Origin: CAYMWF01 sp964394085 [NCBI: uncultured Gemmatimonadota bacterium]
GTDB taxonomy: Bacteria; GCA-2686955; CAYMWF01
Direction: 5' to 3'
NCBI GenBank assembly: GCA_964394085.1
Contig: CAYMWF010000026.1
Location: 1 to 64,000 of the forward strand
Length of the DNA: 64,000 nucleotides
This document shows, piece after piece, positions 51,870 through 60,746 of the stretch. Both the position numbers and the translations under genes were made by a program. Each line of letters starts with the position of its first letter. The stretch's first letter is position 1. The notes beneath the pieces were generated by a model that saw nothing but the letters and a program-made list of their open reading frames with translations, did not search any database and was not told where the DNA came from.

Positions 51870-53057
51870 TCAGGGATGAACCGCAGGGGAGCTGCTCAGC
51901 CAGCTCATCACCTTTCGAAGTTCTTCTTCGGGTACCCGGTGCCCGCCCTCGAAGGAAGAAAATGTCACCTCATATCCGGCATCGGACAGAATGCTTCGAG
52001 CCTGGGCGGCAGCTTCGAACTCGACCACGCGGTCTTCGGTACCGTGGGAGATGAAAACCCGCAAACCATTCGCACGATCAATTTCGTCCTGCTGCAAACG
52101 CTCTGTTTCGAACCACCCGCCGAAACTTATCATACCGTCGAATATTTCGTGATGCCTTATACCGACAGTGTACGTGTGTGCTCCTCCCTGGGAGAAACCG
52201 AGTAGAAATACGGCATCGATCAGGTATTCTTTCTTCAGATGACTCACAAGATCCACCACGTTGCGCTCCGCCGCCCGGGCGCTCCTCTCCTTATCATCCT
52301 CGTCTGCATTAAGCAGCCACCAGCTGAAGCCTACCCCGGATCCGACAGCGAACGGGTACGGCGCCTGAGGTACCGCAAAGATAAAATCCGACTCTCCGAG
52401 CCGCTCCCACAGGCCGGCGAATTTGTCCCGACTGCTTCCGAGGCCGTGGAGTCCTGCGACCAGGGTCCGGGGCGACCCGGCATCATATCCGGCCGGAAGG
52501 TGGATCCGGTAGGGTAAGAGCGACGGCGTCATCAGAAAACCGGAGGTCCCCAGGGCTGACTTCTTCCGTTTGAACGCCATGGCGATGCTGTCCGCCACCG
52601 TATCGAACCGGGGTGTCCCGCGTACCTTGTCGAAGTCGGGATCCTCCTGCATATGTTCTATATTCTCGAACCCGGCCCGCACCGAACGGATGAGGTACCC
52701 GGCTGCGAGCGGCCCCTCGCCAAGCATGCCGTAGCAGCAGGCCAGGTTGTATATGGCGGAAGCATCCGTGATGTTCAATTCCAGGAGTGAAAGGTACCCC
52801 TTCACCGCATCCAGGAACCGGCCGCTGCTGTAGGCCTCGAAGGCTTTGCGGTTGAGTTCCATGAGATCAGTATCGATAAAGTTACCGGACGATGGATCGA
52901 GGGGATCAGTCTCCGCCGCTACTTCGGGCATCGGAGGCATCGGAGGCATCGGAGGCACCCCGTCGTCACGATCGGAGCCCGCCATGGAGCATGAGGAGAT
53001 CAGCATACAGGCAGCGAGGAGGGCTGCCGATGTGAGGAATGTTCCTGTTCTAGACAT
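51870..53057 (-). CDS. Lipoprotein alpha/beta-hydrolase esterase with a TPR-like N-terminal part
   Basis: 395 residues. The signal ends in LISSC (lipidated Cys23). A low-complexity PMPPMPPMP tract (9-bp repeat GGCATCGGA in the DNA, about 52930-52960) follows, then helical TPR-like repeats (FEAYSSGRFLDAVKGYLSLL, YNLACCYGMLGEGP). From about residue 165 an esterase/depolymerase-type alpha/beta hydrolase domain has the oxyanion segment GLHGLGSS, the nucleophile elbow GFSQGG, and probable Asp and His in HGTEDRVVEF and FEGGHRVP. It is a probable periplasmic or outer-membrane carboxylesterase with unknown substrate. Confidence 0.85.
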   Translation of the reverse strand: MSRTGTFLTSAALLAACMLISSCSMAGSDRDDGVPPMPPMPPMPEVAAETDPLDPSSGNFIDTDLMELNRKAFEAYSSGRFLDAVKGYLSLLELNITDASAIYNLACCYGMLGEGPLAAGYLIRSVRAGFENIEHMQEDPDFDKVRGTPRFDTVADSIAMAFKRKKSALGTSGFLMTPSLLPYRIHLPAGYDAGSPRTLVAGLHGLGSSRDKFAGLWERLGESDFIFAVPQAPYPFAVGSGVGFSWWLLNADEDDKERSARAAERNVVDLVSHLKKEYLIDAVFLLGFSQGGAHTYTVGIRHHEIFDGMISFGGWFETERLQQDEIDRANGLRVFISHGTEDRVVEFEAAAQARSILSDAGYEVTFSSFEGGHRVPEEELRKVMSWLSSSPAVHP

Positions 53058-53270
53058 CGTTTCGTCCTTTCCGCGTCATGTCACCGGATCGATTCGCTGT
53101 CGCGATTCAATTTAGCATACGGCGAATTGAAATTTCTGTAGAAATCGCATTCAAGGCGGCAATATACTGACCCCGCATATGAACCTGTTGCTCGATATCC
53201 ACTTCAAACGGCCTCTCCGTTTTCAGGTTCCCGGCAGATGGGGCCGATCATTCAACCTCACCCGAATCAT

Positions 53271-53783
53271 ATGAAACGTTCGCTTTACAGAATGTTGTTG
53301 AGAGGGGACATCACGGAATATGCACCTCCCCGTCCCGCTATAATAATCCGTCATTACTCGGCGAAGAGACATCATGAATCTATCCGATCGGTATACGGTC
53401 GCTCGTTCGGGACCGACCCATGGCCTTCGGACTGGGACAGGTTCGATGAGTTCGATCCGGACGGTGCTTTCGTGGCGGAGGATGCGGAAACGGCGGAAGC
53501 CGTCGGTTATGTGCTGAGCTTCCGCCGGGCGGATTATGGGTACATCAGCGTGGCAGCGGTTGCGCCGGAGCACCACCGGCGGGGTATCGGTTTCGCGCTT
53601 GTGAAAACGGCTGTCCGCTACTTGCGCGGGCTCGGGTTGCGAGAGATCCGGATCGATGCTTACGTGGACTCGACACCGGCGGTGAACCTGTATCGGAAGG
53701 TCGGTTTCGAGGTCGAGAAAACCTTTGAAGACGAAGAGGACCATCCGGAGAGGCCGGCAACGGACCAGCGACAGCCGGAGTGA
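53271..53783 (+). CDS. GNAT-family N-acetyltransferase
   Basis: 170 residues. The GNAT core is clear: ISVAAVAPEHHRRGIGFALVKTAV (acetyl-CoA loop HRRGIG), LREIRIDAYVDSTPAVNLYRKVGFEVEK (the C-terminal NLYRKVGF signature). The start is uncertain: ATGs at 53238, 53271 and 53292 are all possible, none with a good ribosome binding site, and the family match begins near 53310 (IIIRHYS). It probably acetylates a small amine or a protein N-terminus. It stands alone. Confidence 0.75.
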   Translation: MKRSLYRMLLRGDITEYAPPRPAIIIRHYSAKRHHESIRSVYGRSFGTDPWPSDWDRFDEFDPDGAFVAEDAETAEAVGYVLSFRRADYGYISVAAVAPEHHRRGIGFALVKTAVRYLRGLGLREIRIDAYVDSTPAVNLYRKVGFEVEKTFEDEEDHPERPATDQRQPE

Positions 53784-53849
53784 CTGCATCTTCGAAATCT
53801 GAAATAGTTATACACTCATGAGGTGAGTGGGATAGCCTATCCGGGCGCT

Positions 53850-55028
53850 TTAGCGGACCCAAATCCGGTTTAAAGGACCGCCATATGCCCCCATGTCCGA
53901 GCGGGGTCCGTCCGGATACCAGTCAGGCCAGAGGGGATGGGTGTCGTTCAGCCCGTCTTCGATGAGAGGATCGCCTGCATCGATACAGGGAGAACCCGGC
54001 CGCAGAAGGCAGTCGAAGCCGTGGAAAGCAGTGAAAAGCGGATCGGCGTCGATGTTGCCCTCACCGTCCCACCCCCCCTCGATATCCGAGTAAACGACCG
54101 TGAGCCGCCCGGTGAAGATGAAGATCTCGTCGGGATCGTCGCCTCGAAGGATGCAGTTCGTCACCATCGGCTTCGAGAAATAAGTTGAGAAGAGACCGCC
54201 GCCGTCACCGAGGGCGATGTTGCCCGTGACCGTGCAGTTGGTGAGCCGCACGTGGGACTCGGAGCGGCAGGCGATGCCCCCGCCGTTGCAGTTCGACCTG
54301 TTTCCCGCGATGATGCAGTTCCTGACGCGAGGTTCCGCGTAATACGAGAGATGCAGACCGCCGCCCTCTTCCCCCGCCGTATTGGATTCGATCACGCAGC
54401 CCGCTATGGCTGCTTCGCCGGGACCCCGGCAGTGGATCCCGCCACCCTGGGTGGCTGCCTCGTTCCCCGATACGATACAGCTCGTCACTACGGCTCCGGC
54501 AGAAAAAATCATGATACCGCCGCCGTCGCCTTCCGAAGTGTTTCCGATGATCGAGCATTTGCTTATACATGCGGGGCCGAAGCAGTGGATACCACCCCCT
54601 CCCGATGACGAGCGGCAGCCGGCAACAATGCATTCGGTGATGGTCGGGGCGCCTTCGCAGTAAATTCCGCCTCCGTAGTAGTCGGGGTAGATTCCTGAGT
54701 TTACCCCGCCGGTTATGGTGACCCCTTCGAGCCGGGAGCCGCGCCCCTCTTGATGAATAAACAGGAAACCGTGCCCTTCCTGTTCGCAGTCTATAACAGT
54801 AGACCCTGCGCCGTGCTCGGATCTAACAATGATCGTCTTGCCGCGGAATTCTATGTCGCGGTTCCCCTCGCCGGTAAAGGTTCCGTCGGCGATCAGGACC
54901 TCGTCTCCGTCGACCGCGGCGTCTATCCCGGCCTGGATGGTCGGGAAGTCGCCGGGGACATGGATTACCGAGCCGGATACGGTCGCGGTCAGGACGAGAA
55001 TCTGCAGGATAAGCAGCGGCTTTCTCAT
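53850..55028 (-). CDS. Secreted right-handed beta-helix protein
   Basis: 392 residues from the ATG at 55028 (AGGAG eight bases upstream); the ORF reaches 55106, but the signal peptide (MRKPLLILQILVLTATVSGS) begins here. The opening VIHVPGDFPTIQAGIDAAVDGD matches the two other beta-helix loci of the window. About ten GGGIxC-type turns follow. The protein ends LLRPGSPCIDAGDPL and SDMGAYGGPL, the same end block as 13525-15195. It is shorter than that protein by about 160 residues (about five turns). Confidence 0.85.
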   Translation of the reverse strand: MRKPLLILQILVLTATVSGSVIHVPGDFPTIQAGIDAAVDGDEVLIADGTFTGEGNRDIEFRGKTIIVRSEHGAGSTVIDCEQEGHGFLFIHQEGRGSRLEGVTITGGVNSGIYPDYYGGGIYCEGAPTITECIVAGCRSSSGGGGIHCFGPACISKCSIIGNTSEGDGGGIMIFSAGAVVTSCIVSGNEAATQGGGIHCRGPGEAAIAGCVIESNTAGEEGGGLHLSYYAEPRVRNCIIAGNRSNCNGGGIACRSESHVRLTNCTVTGNIALGDGGGLFSTYFSKPMVTNCILRGDDPDEIFIFTGRLTVVYSDIEGGWDGEGNIDADPLFTAFHGFDCLLRPGSPCIDAGDPLIEDGLNDTHPLWPDWYPDGPRSDMGAYGGPLNRIWVR

Positions 55029-55547
55029 CGGAGCGCTCCTTTTCCCGGTCCGGGAACGAAACTCATAGGGTACAAACGCATCACCTCGTAACAATATACA
55101 CCACAATTCGGGTGATTGCCCCAGAAATACGGGCCATTACCCCAGATATCCCGACAATCCGAAAAGCATGTGGGTGGATGACTGGATATTCCGAACATTA
55201 TCAGGCGGAGTCCCCCGCGGTCATCCAAGTGTCACGATTGAGACAGCGGAGAAAAATGTAAAATTGTCAATCGGATTTACAATTTTACACAATTCTGCCT
55301 GCATTACAAACATGGCGGGATATGCTTCCCGCGGTGCGTCGCTATGAGTATGGCCGCACTTTCGCTTGACAGGGGATTTTCCATTGCGGATCTTTGCCGG
55401 AGAACCCTTCGGCTTCAAGGTGCGGACGCAGGATGCCGTCGATAAACAACGGCGCGTCGCCGCTGAACAAAGGTTCGCACCGGCGCTCGACACGAAGCCG
55501 TCGAGCGATCTGAAAGAAGAACATTTTATTTATTTCAAGGGGGAGAG
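55029..55547. other. Intergenic region with a 10-bp inverted repeat
   Basis: TGTAAAATTG (55257-55266) and CAATTTTACA (55280-55289) are perfect inverted arms around 13 bases, 229 bases upstream of the beta-helix start at 55028. Frames in 55300-55540 on both strands are open but carry no motif I recognise and are probably chance. Confidence 0.45.
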
Positions 55548-55901
55548 ATGAGTAAAAGCGCAAGGAGCCTGTTCGTCTTCGCCATCTACCTGATCTTTCT
55601 AGGCGGTATTCTTATGGTGACGCCCAATACACTGATGAACCTGTTCGGCTATCCGGCGACAAGCGAAGTCTGGATCAGAGTATTGGGAATGCTCCTGTTT
55701 TTTCTAGCAATATATTACATCCATGCGGTGCGAAACGAACTTGCCGGCTTCTTCCAGCTGACCGTCTACGTTCGAGGATCTGTGATCCTCTTCATAACCG
55801 CCTTCGTGGCGTTCGGCTTCGCAGAGCCGATACTGCTCGTTTTCGGAGTAGTGGACCTGGCGGCGGCTCTCTGGACGCACACGGCACTGCGCTTATCATA
55901 G
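55548..55901 (+). CDS. Small four-helix integral membrane protein
   Basis: 117 residues. GGGGAGAG precedes the ATG. Four hydrophobic segments (about 8-28, 43-62, 70-88, 92-112) occupy most of the protein. I recall similar hypothetical membrane proteins of about 120 residues with the PxxLxxLFGxP element, but no function. It stands alone before the YyaL-type gene. Confidence 0.65.
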   Translation: MSKSARSLFVFAIYLIFLGGILMVTPNTLMNLFGYPATSEVWIRVLGMLLFFLAIYYIHAVRNELAGFFQLTVYVRGSVILFITAFVAFGFAEPILLVFGVVDLAAALWTHTALRLS

Positions 55902-56046
55902 CTTAACGGCAACCCGCGACACTCATCCCGGACATTACAAAATATAACAATATTCATCAAATAACGTAACTATTGCCGCACTCGCCGGTAATAACAAACA
56001 AACAGCGCTGCGGCAGAAAGTCCGCCACGCACCGAGGCGCAAAAGC

Positions 56047-58206
56047 TTGAAAGCAGCTTTGAGGTTCCAGAAAGCGGAAGCGAGGGTTTTGCTTTACTTA
56101 TTATTGACATTGATCTGCCTGTATTCTCCGGCTCCATGCGGAGCCCAGGAAAAGGAAAAAACTTTGAATACCCCGAACCATGACTATACAAACAACCTCA
56201 TTCAGGAAACCAGCCCGTATCTTCTGCAGCATGCGCACAACCCGGTAGACTGGTATCCGTGGGGCGACGAAGCGCTCGAGAAGGCGAAAAAAGAGAATAA
56301 ACCCATGCTGGTGAGCATCGGCTACGCCGCGTGCCACTGGTGCCACGTTATGGAGCACGAAAGCTTCGAAGATGAAGAAGTCGCCCGTTTCATGAACGAA
56401 CATTTTGTGGCGATCAAGGTCGACAGGGAAGAGCGGCCCGATATAGACCAGGTATACATGAATGCCGTTCAGCTCCTGACCGGCGGCGGGGGCTGGCCCC
56501 TGAACTGCTTCGCCCTTCCCGACGGCCGGCCGTTCTACGGCGGAACCTATTTCCCGAAATCGCAATGGATGGAGCTTCTGAAAAATATTTCAGCGGTTAT
56601 GGAAAAGGATCCCGGCAAGGTGGAACACCAGGCCGCGCTCCTCACCCGGGGCGTTCAGACCAGCGACAAGGTTCAGGCGGCCCCAGTAAAAGCCGATTTC
56701 TCGCGGAACGACCTGGACCGGCTGTTCGCCGCCTGGAAGAACGACCTGGATTACACTCACGGCGGACACCTGCGGGCACCCAAGTTCCCGCTGCCCTCCG
56801 GCTTCATGTTCCTGCTTCATTATGACTACCTCAGCCGGAATAATGACGCGAAAACAGCCGTAATAACCACCCTTGATAAAATGGCCGACGGCGGTATATA
56901 TGATCAGGCGGGCGGGGGATTCGCGCGATACTCGGTCGATGAACTCTGGCGGGTGCCTCATTTCGAAAAAATGCTGTATGACAACGCGCAGCTCGTAAGC
57001 CTTTACTCGGCGGCTTTCCAGTCGTACGGAAATCCGAAATACGAAACAATCGCGAGAGAAACGCTCGATTTCATTCAGCGGGAGATGACATCGGATGAAG
57101 GCGGTTTCTATTCTTCACTGGACGCGGACAGCGAGGGTGAAGAAGGAAAATACTATGTATGGACAAAAGGCGAACTGCAGAAAATACTGGGCGATAACAC
57201 GGAATTGATTCTCGACTACTATAACGTGACCGATACGGGAAACTGGGAGAACGGTCGCAATATCCTCTTCAAAACCGTCAGCGACGAAAAAATATCGGCA
57301 AAGTACAATTTAACGGAAGAAGGGCTGGCGAACATTGTTTCCGAAGCGAAGCAGGTTTTGCTGCGGGAAAGATCCAGGCGGATTCGACCCGGGCTCGACG
57401 ACAAGATCCTGACCGCCTGGAACGCTCTCATGCTCAAAGCATACGTCGACGCATACAGGGTTTTCGGCGACGCCGGCTACCTCGATGCGGCCCTGAAGAA
57501 TGCCGATTTCATCAACACGAGAATGAGAGGGGCGGATTACAGACTGAGCAGAAACTACAAAAACGGAAAGGCGTCGATCAACGCTTTCCTGGATGATTAT
57601 GCTTTCACTATTGACGCCTTCATATCACTGTATCAGGCCACCTTCGATATCAAATGGCTGAACGACGCACTCTGTTTGACGGAATACGCCGTCGCCCATT
57701 TCTACGATGACGGCACGGGAGTGTTCTATTATACCTCCGACATCGATCCTCCGCTTGTCGCGAGAAAAATGGAAATTTCGGATAATGTAATCCCTTCATC
57801 GAACTCCCAGATGGCGAAGAACCTGTACATCCTGGGGCATTATTACACCGATATTGATTACCTGGAAAAAGCAGAACGAATGCTGAACAGTGTGAAGCAG
57901 AATGCGCTGGAGGGCGGGGCATATTTCGCCAACTGGAGTATCCTTATGGCCTGGTTTGCCGACCCTCCTTACGAAGTGGCAATCCTTGGGAAAGATTTCG
58001 AAGCGAAACGAAAAGAGCTTGATAAGCTTTACCTGCCGAATGTCTATCTCTCAGGCGGAGCGGGCGAGGGAAAACTGTCACTTCATAAAAACAGATTTAT
58101 TCCCGGCCAAACCACCATATACGTATGCCGTGATAAAACATGTAAACTTCCCGTAATTGAAGTAAAAGAAGCCCTGAAACAGATCGCCGGTGAAATTCAG
58201 CTGTGA
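56047..58206 (+). CDS. Thioredoxin-domain protein of the YyaL/spermatogenesis-associated 20 family
   Basis: 719 residues, reading from a TTG at 56047; an exported-type hydrophobic N-terminus (about 12-33) precedes the domain. The thioredoxin-like domain (DUF255) holds [26 protein letters not shown] and [13 protein letters not shown] long (alpha/alpha)6 barrel like N-acylglucosamine 2-epimerase follows, with [25 protein letters not shown] and DNAQLVSLY motifs. The exact function of the family is unknown; the CxxC pair suggests disulfide chemistry. If the TTG start is right, this member is exported, unlike most relatives. Confidence 0.88.
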   Translation: MKAALRFQKAEARVLLYLLLTLICLYSPAPCGAQEKEKTLNTPNHDYTNNLIQETSPYLLQHAHNPVDWYPWGDEALEKAKKENKPMLVSIGYAACHWCHVMEHESFEDEEVARFMNEHFVAIKVDREERPDIDQVYMNAVQLLTGGGGWPLNCFALPDGRPFYGGTYFPKSQWMELLKNISAVMEKDPGKVEHQAALLTRGVQTSDKVQAAPVKADFSRNDLDRLFAAWKNDLDYTHGGHLRAPKFPLPSGFMFLLHYDYLSRNNDAKTAVITTLDKMADGGIYDQAGGGFARYSVDELWRVPHFEKMLYDNAQLVSLYSAAFQSYGNPKYETIARETLDFIQREMTSDEGGFYSSLDADSEGEEGKYYVWTKGELQKILGDNTELILDYYNVTDTGNWENGRNILFKTVSDEKISAKYNLTEEGLANIVSEAKQVLLRERSRRIRPGLDDKILTAWNALMLKAYVDAYRVFGDAGYLDAALKNADFINTRMRGADYRLSRNYKNGKASINAFLDDYAFTIDAFISLYQATFDIKWLNDALCLTEYAVAHFYDDGTGVFYYTSDIDPPLVARKMEISDNVIPSSNSQMAKNLYILGHYYTDIDYLEKAERMLNSVKQNALEGGAYFANWSILMAWFADPPYEVAILGKDFEAKRKELDKLYLPNVYLSGGAGEGKLSLHKNRFIPGQTTIYVCRDKTCKLPVIEVKEALKQIAGEIQL

Positions 58207-58225
58207 AACATCGGGGAAAAAGTAT

Positions 58226-58255
58226 TTGACGCCGGGCATTACCTGAAAGTTTAAT
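58226..58255 (+). promoter_or_regulatory. Possible promoter before the sulfotransferase gene
   Basis: TTGACG (58226-58231) and TTTAAT (58250-58255) are 18 bases apart, about 50 bases upstream of the sulfotransferase start. Confidence 0.3.
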
Positions 58256-58310
58256 GCACTGAGAGCACCTGCCGGGTCTGGTGCGGTGCAACCTGTTGCA
58301 GTTTAACCGG

Positions 58311-59147
58311 ATGGAAAAAGAACCGATGATTAAATCGATAAAATCCTGGGTACGTCCGATCATTATAAAAAGAAAGTTCCAGGCGTACTGCGTCGGCACC
58401 CCGAAATCCGGCACGACATCACTGTACGGAATGCTCAAGGATAATTACAGGTCTGTACACGAGCCCAGGGCGGAGCCTTTGATCAAAGCGATTCTCGCTC
58501 GTGCGGACGGAGAGCTCAGCTACGACGAGTTTGCCCGGTTCGTAAGAAAACGCGATGCGGATTTATGGCTCGAACTGGAATCTTCTTTCGTTGCCGGGTT
58601 CATCGTCGATGTTCTCAGCAGGGAGTATCCCGACTCGAAATTCATCCTGACTGTCAGAAACTGTTATTCCTGGCTCGATTCAACCTTCAATCATCAACTC
58701 ACCAGCCCGCTTCTGGGTTACCAGGAGAAGCTGATCCACTGGTGGATGGGTCCCGACAGAGACAAACATGTGAGCGAAGAAAAAATCCTCGTGGATAACG
58801 GATTGAACACGCTGGACAGCTACTTATCGGCCTGGGAATATCAGAACCGGAGGATACTGGAGACTGTTCCCGAATCCAGGATCCTTGTCCTGCGCACAGA
58901 TGAAATTTCTCAAAGTACCGACAGGATCGCGGAGTTTCTGGGAATCCCTGCGGAAAGCGTCAGCCAGTCCGGCTCCCACTTCCGCAAAGCCAAAAAGAAA
59001 TTCAACATCCTGTCCGGTATTGACGCCGATTTTCTCGAGGAAAAAGTGAACTTGCGCTGCGGTGACCTGATGGGAAGGTTTTACCCGGAACTCAAATGTT
59101 ACGGAGATCTCTTTCCAGATCAAAACGACGGGGCGGACAGGAACTAG
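58311..59147 (+). CDS. PAPS-dependent sulfotransferase
   Basis: 278 residues from the ATG at 58311; an ATG at 58326 is also possible, and the GTG at 58281 is less likely. The 5'-phosphosulfate loop TPKSGTTS is at residues 30-37. The 3'-phosphate site is probably FILTVRNCYSWLDS. The family transfers sulfate from PAPS to a hydroxyl on a carbohydrate, lipid or peptide. The start of the domain fits the length of bacterial carbohydrate-type sulfotransferases. No PAPS synthesis gene is in the window. Confidence 0.8.
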   Translation: MEKEPMIKSIKSWVRPIIIKRKFQAYCVGTPKSGTTSLYGMLKDNYRSVHEPRAEPLIKAILARADGELSYDEFARFVRKRDADLWLELESSFVAGFIVDVLSREYPDSKFILTVRNCYSWLDSTFNHQLTSPLLGYQEKLIHWWMGPDRDKHVSEEKILVDNGLNTLDSYLSAWEYQNRRILETVPESRILVLRTDEISQSTDRIAEFLGIPAESVSQSGSHFRKAKKKFNILSGIDADFLEEKVNLRCGDLMGRFYPELKCYGDLFPDQNDGADRN

Positions 59148-59254
59148 CAAGCAAAAGCCGACATTCGGCAGCCTTTGATCTCCCGGTTGAATCCGGTGAT
59201 CCATGGGAGATCGCAATTTAGCGACTGTTGCGATCACGGAAATTCATAAAAAGC

Positions 59255-59560
59255 ATGCCAGGCTTAAAAAAATTACTCTCTTTCATCTTCAGACGTCTGC
59301 CGCCGGCGATAAAAGAAAGCAGGCCGGTTCATCTGATCAAAATGAAACTGTCTCCGGGCCTGCCGACCAATAACTTCCCGAATCGAACCGGACGCGAACC
59401 ATCCTGCTCGCAACTGATCAGAGGTATCGAAAAAGAGATGGAGTTCTCCGCCGACCGGATTCAGCACGAAAAGAATAAAGCCGTCAGGGATTATCACAGG
59501 GGAAGGAAGGATGCCCTGTACTTCATCTATAATTCCCTGAAGAGCCCGCAAGAGAAATGA
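59255..59560 (+). CDS. Small basic protein of unknown function
   Basis: 101 residues from the ATG at 59255; the frame also has a TTG at 59228. It is basic, with an N-terminal hydrophobic patch (LKKLLSFIFRRL) and a helical, charged C-terminal half (IEKEMEFSADRIQHEKNKAV). I do not recognise it. The short gaps to the flanking genes (the next gene begins seven bases after its stop) support it as a real gene in the 58.3-63.2 kb run. Confidence 0.5.
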   Translation: MPGLKKLLSFIFRRLPPAIKESRPVHLIKMKLSPGLPTNNFPNRTGREPSCSQLIRGIEKEMEFSADRIQHEKNKAVRDYHRGRKDALYFIYNSLKSPQEK

Positions 59561-59567
59561 CCGTGAG

Positions 59568-60746
59568 ATGGTTCATTCGTTTATACATAGCCACATACGT
59601 ACTGATATAACAAGTTTACTTAACAATTTCACATCGACCAGGGTCATGAATAATTTCTGGCTCGTTCCCGATGACGATTCAGGTAATCATAATATCCTTT
59701 TAACAGCGCAAACGGGAGGACACGAAAACAGGGGGCTCTGCCTGTTTAAAATGGACTACAGCGGCAAATGCGACTATCTACTCGAAATTTCGGATGATTT
59801 CAGGATGATCGGAGACGGATTCCCGGACGAGCACAATAACCTTTATATCGTATATTCAGCGATGCTGTACAATCATCATGCGAATGTATACTTTCTAAAA
59901 CTCGACTACGACAGTGTTTCGAAAACCTGGTCCATCAGCAAAAGGGTGATCTTATTCCGGTCGGATTTTGAATCCTATGCGAACAGGGCCACCTTAGCCA
60001 AAGACTCCGCCGGTAATCTCTGGTGCGCATTCAGGAAGTATTCAACCGAAAAAGGTACGTGGAGCGTCAAGGTTTACGTAAGCCGGGACGACGGAGACAG
60101 CTGGCTGGATGACTACGCTGAATTCGGCCTGATCAACGGGTACAGCGAGAAGAACCCGCGTATCGTGGCAAAAAACGACCGGGTCGGCCTGGTTTTCAGC
60201 GATGTGGACGACAGGAGATTCAAGTACAAATTCTGGAGCCGGCTCGATACGGGTCATGCCGGAGATGAATGGACCAGCCTGGAAACCATCGTCAGGCTTC
60301 GCTCGAAAATGGAATACAGCGGCAGGCAGTACTGGCTGTCGCACTGGAGCCTCGCAGCGGATGACACCGATAATCTGCACCTTGCTTATGAAGACAGGTC
60401 GGGTGTCTATTACGTGATGTACGACGGTAAAAAATGGCTGAAACCCGTGGAACTCGACCGGCGGGGCGCATACCCTTCCGTATCGGTTTCTTCCGGAGGT
60501 GAAGTCTTCGTAGTCTATAAAAGTGCGGACAACATCAAAATCCAGGCGTGCGGCTCCCCGGGGAAAGACTTTGCAACTATTGTTCTGCAGGATGCGCCGG
60601 CCGGTAAAAAACGAACTGTCGTCCCGTGCAATATCGATAGATTCCTGCCGATTCTATATGAGACCGACCATATGCCCTTCAAACCGGATGAACCGCGGTA
60701 CGAGCTGTTCTACAGCCTCATGGAATTCGGGAGCCCACACTGCTGA
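59568..60746 (+). CDS. Sialidase-like (BNR) beta-propeller protein
   Basis: 392 residues. Asp-box-like repeats (SRDDGDSWLDD, SVSSGGEVFVVY, DTDNLHLAYEDRSGVYY) give a six-bladed propeller. No signal peptide is visible, and the Arg triad of real sialidases is not evident. It is probably a lectin or structural propeller, possibly cytoplasmic or exported by another route. Its stop (60744-60746) overlaps the CTG proposed as the start of the next gene by four bases. Confidence 0.65.
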   Translation: MVHSFIHSHIRTDITSLLNNFTSTRVMNNFWLVPDDDSGNHNILLTAQTGGHENRGLCLFKMDYSGKCDYLLEISDDFRMIGDGFPDEHNNLYIVYSAMLYNHHANVYFLKLDYDSVSKTWSISKRVILFRSDFESYANRATLAKDSAGNLWCAFRKYSTEKGTWSVKVYVSRDDGDSWLDDYAEFGLINGYSEKNPRIVAKNDRVGLVFSDVDDRRFKYKFWSRLDTGHAGDEWTSLETIVRLRSKMEYSGRQYWLSHWSLAADDTDNLHLAYEDRSGVYYVMYDGKKWLKPVELDRRGAYPSVSVSSGGEVFVVYKSADNIKIQACGSPGKDFATIVLQDAPAGKKRTVVPCNIDRFLPILYETDHMPFKPDEPRYELFYSLMEFGSPHC

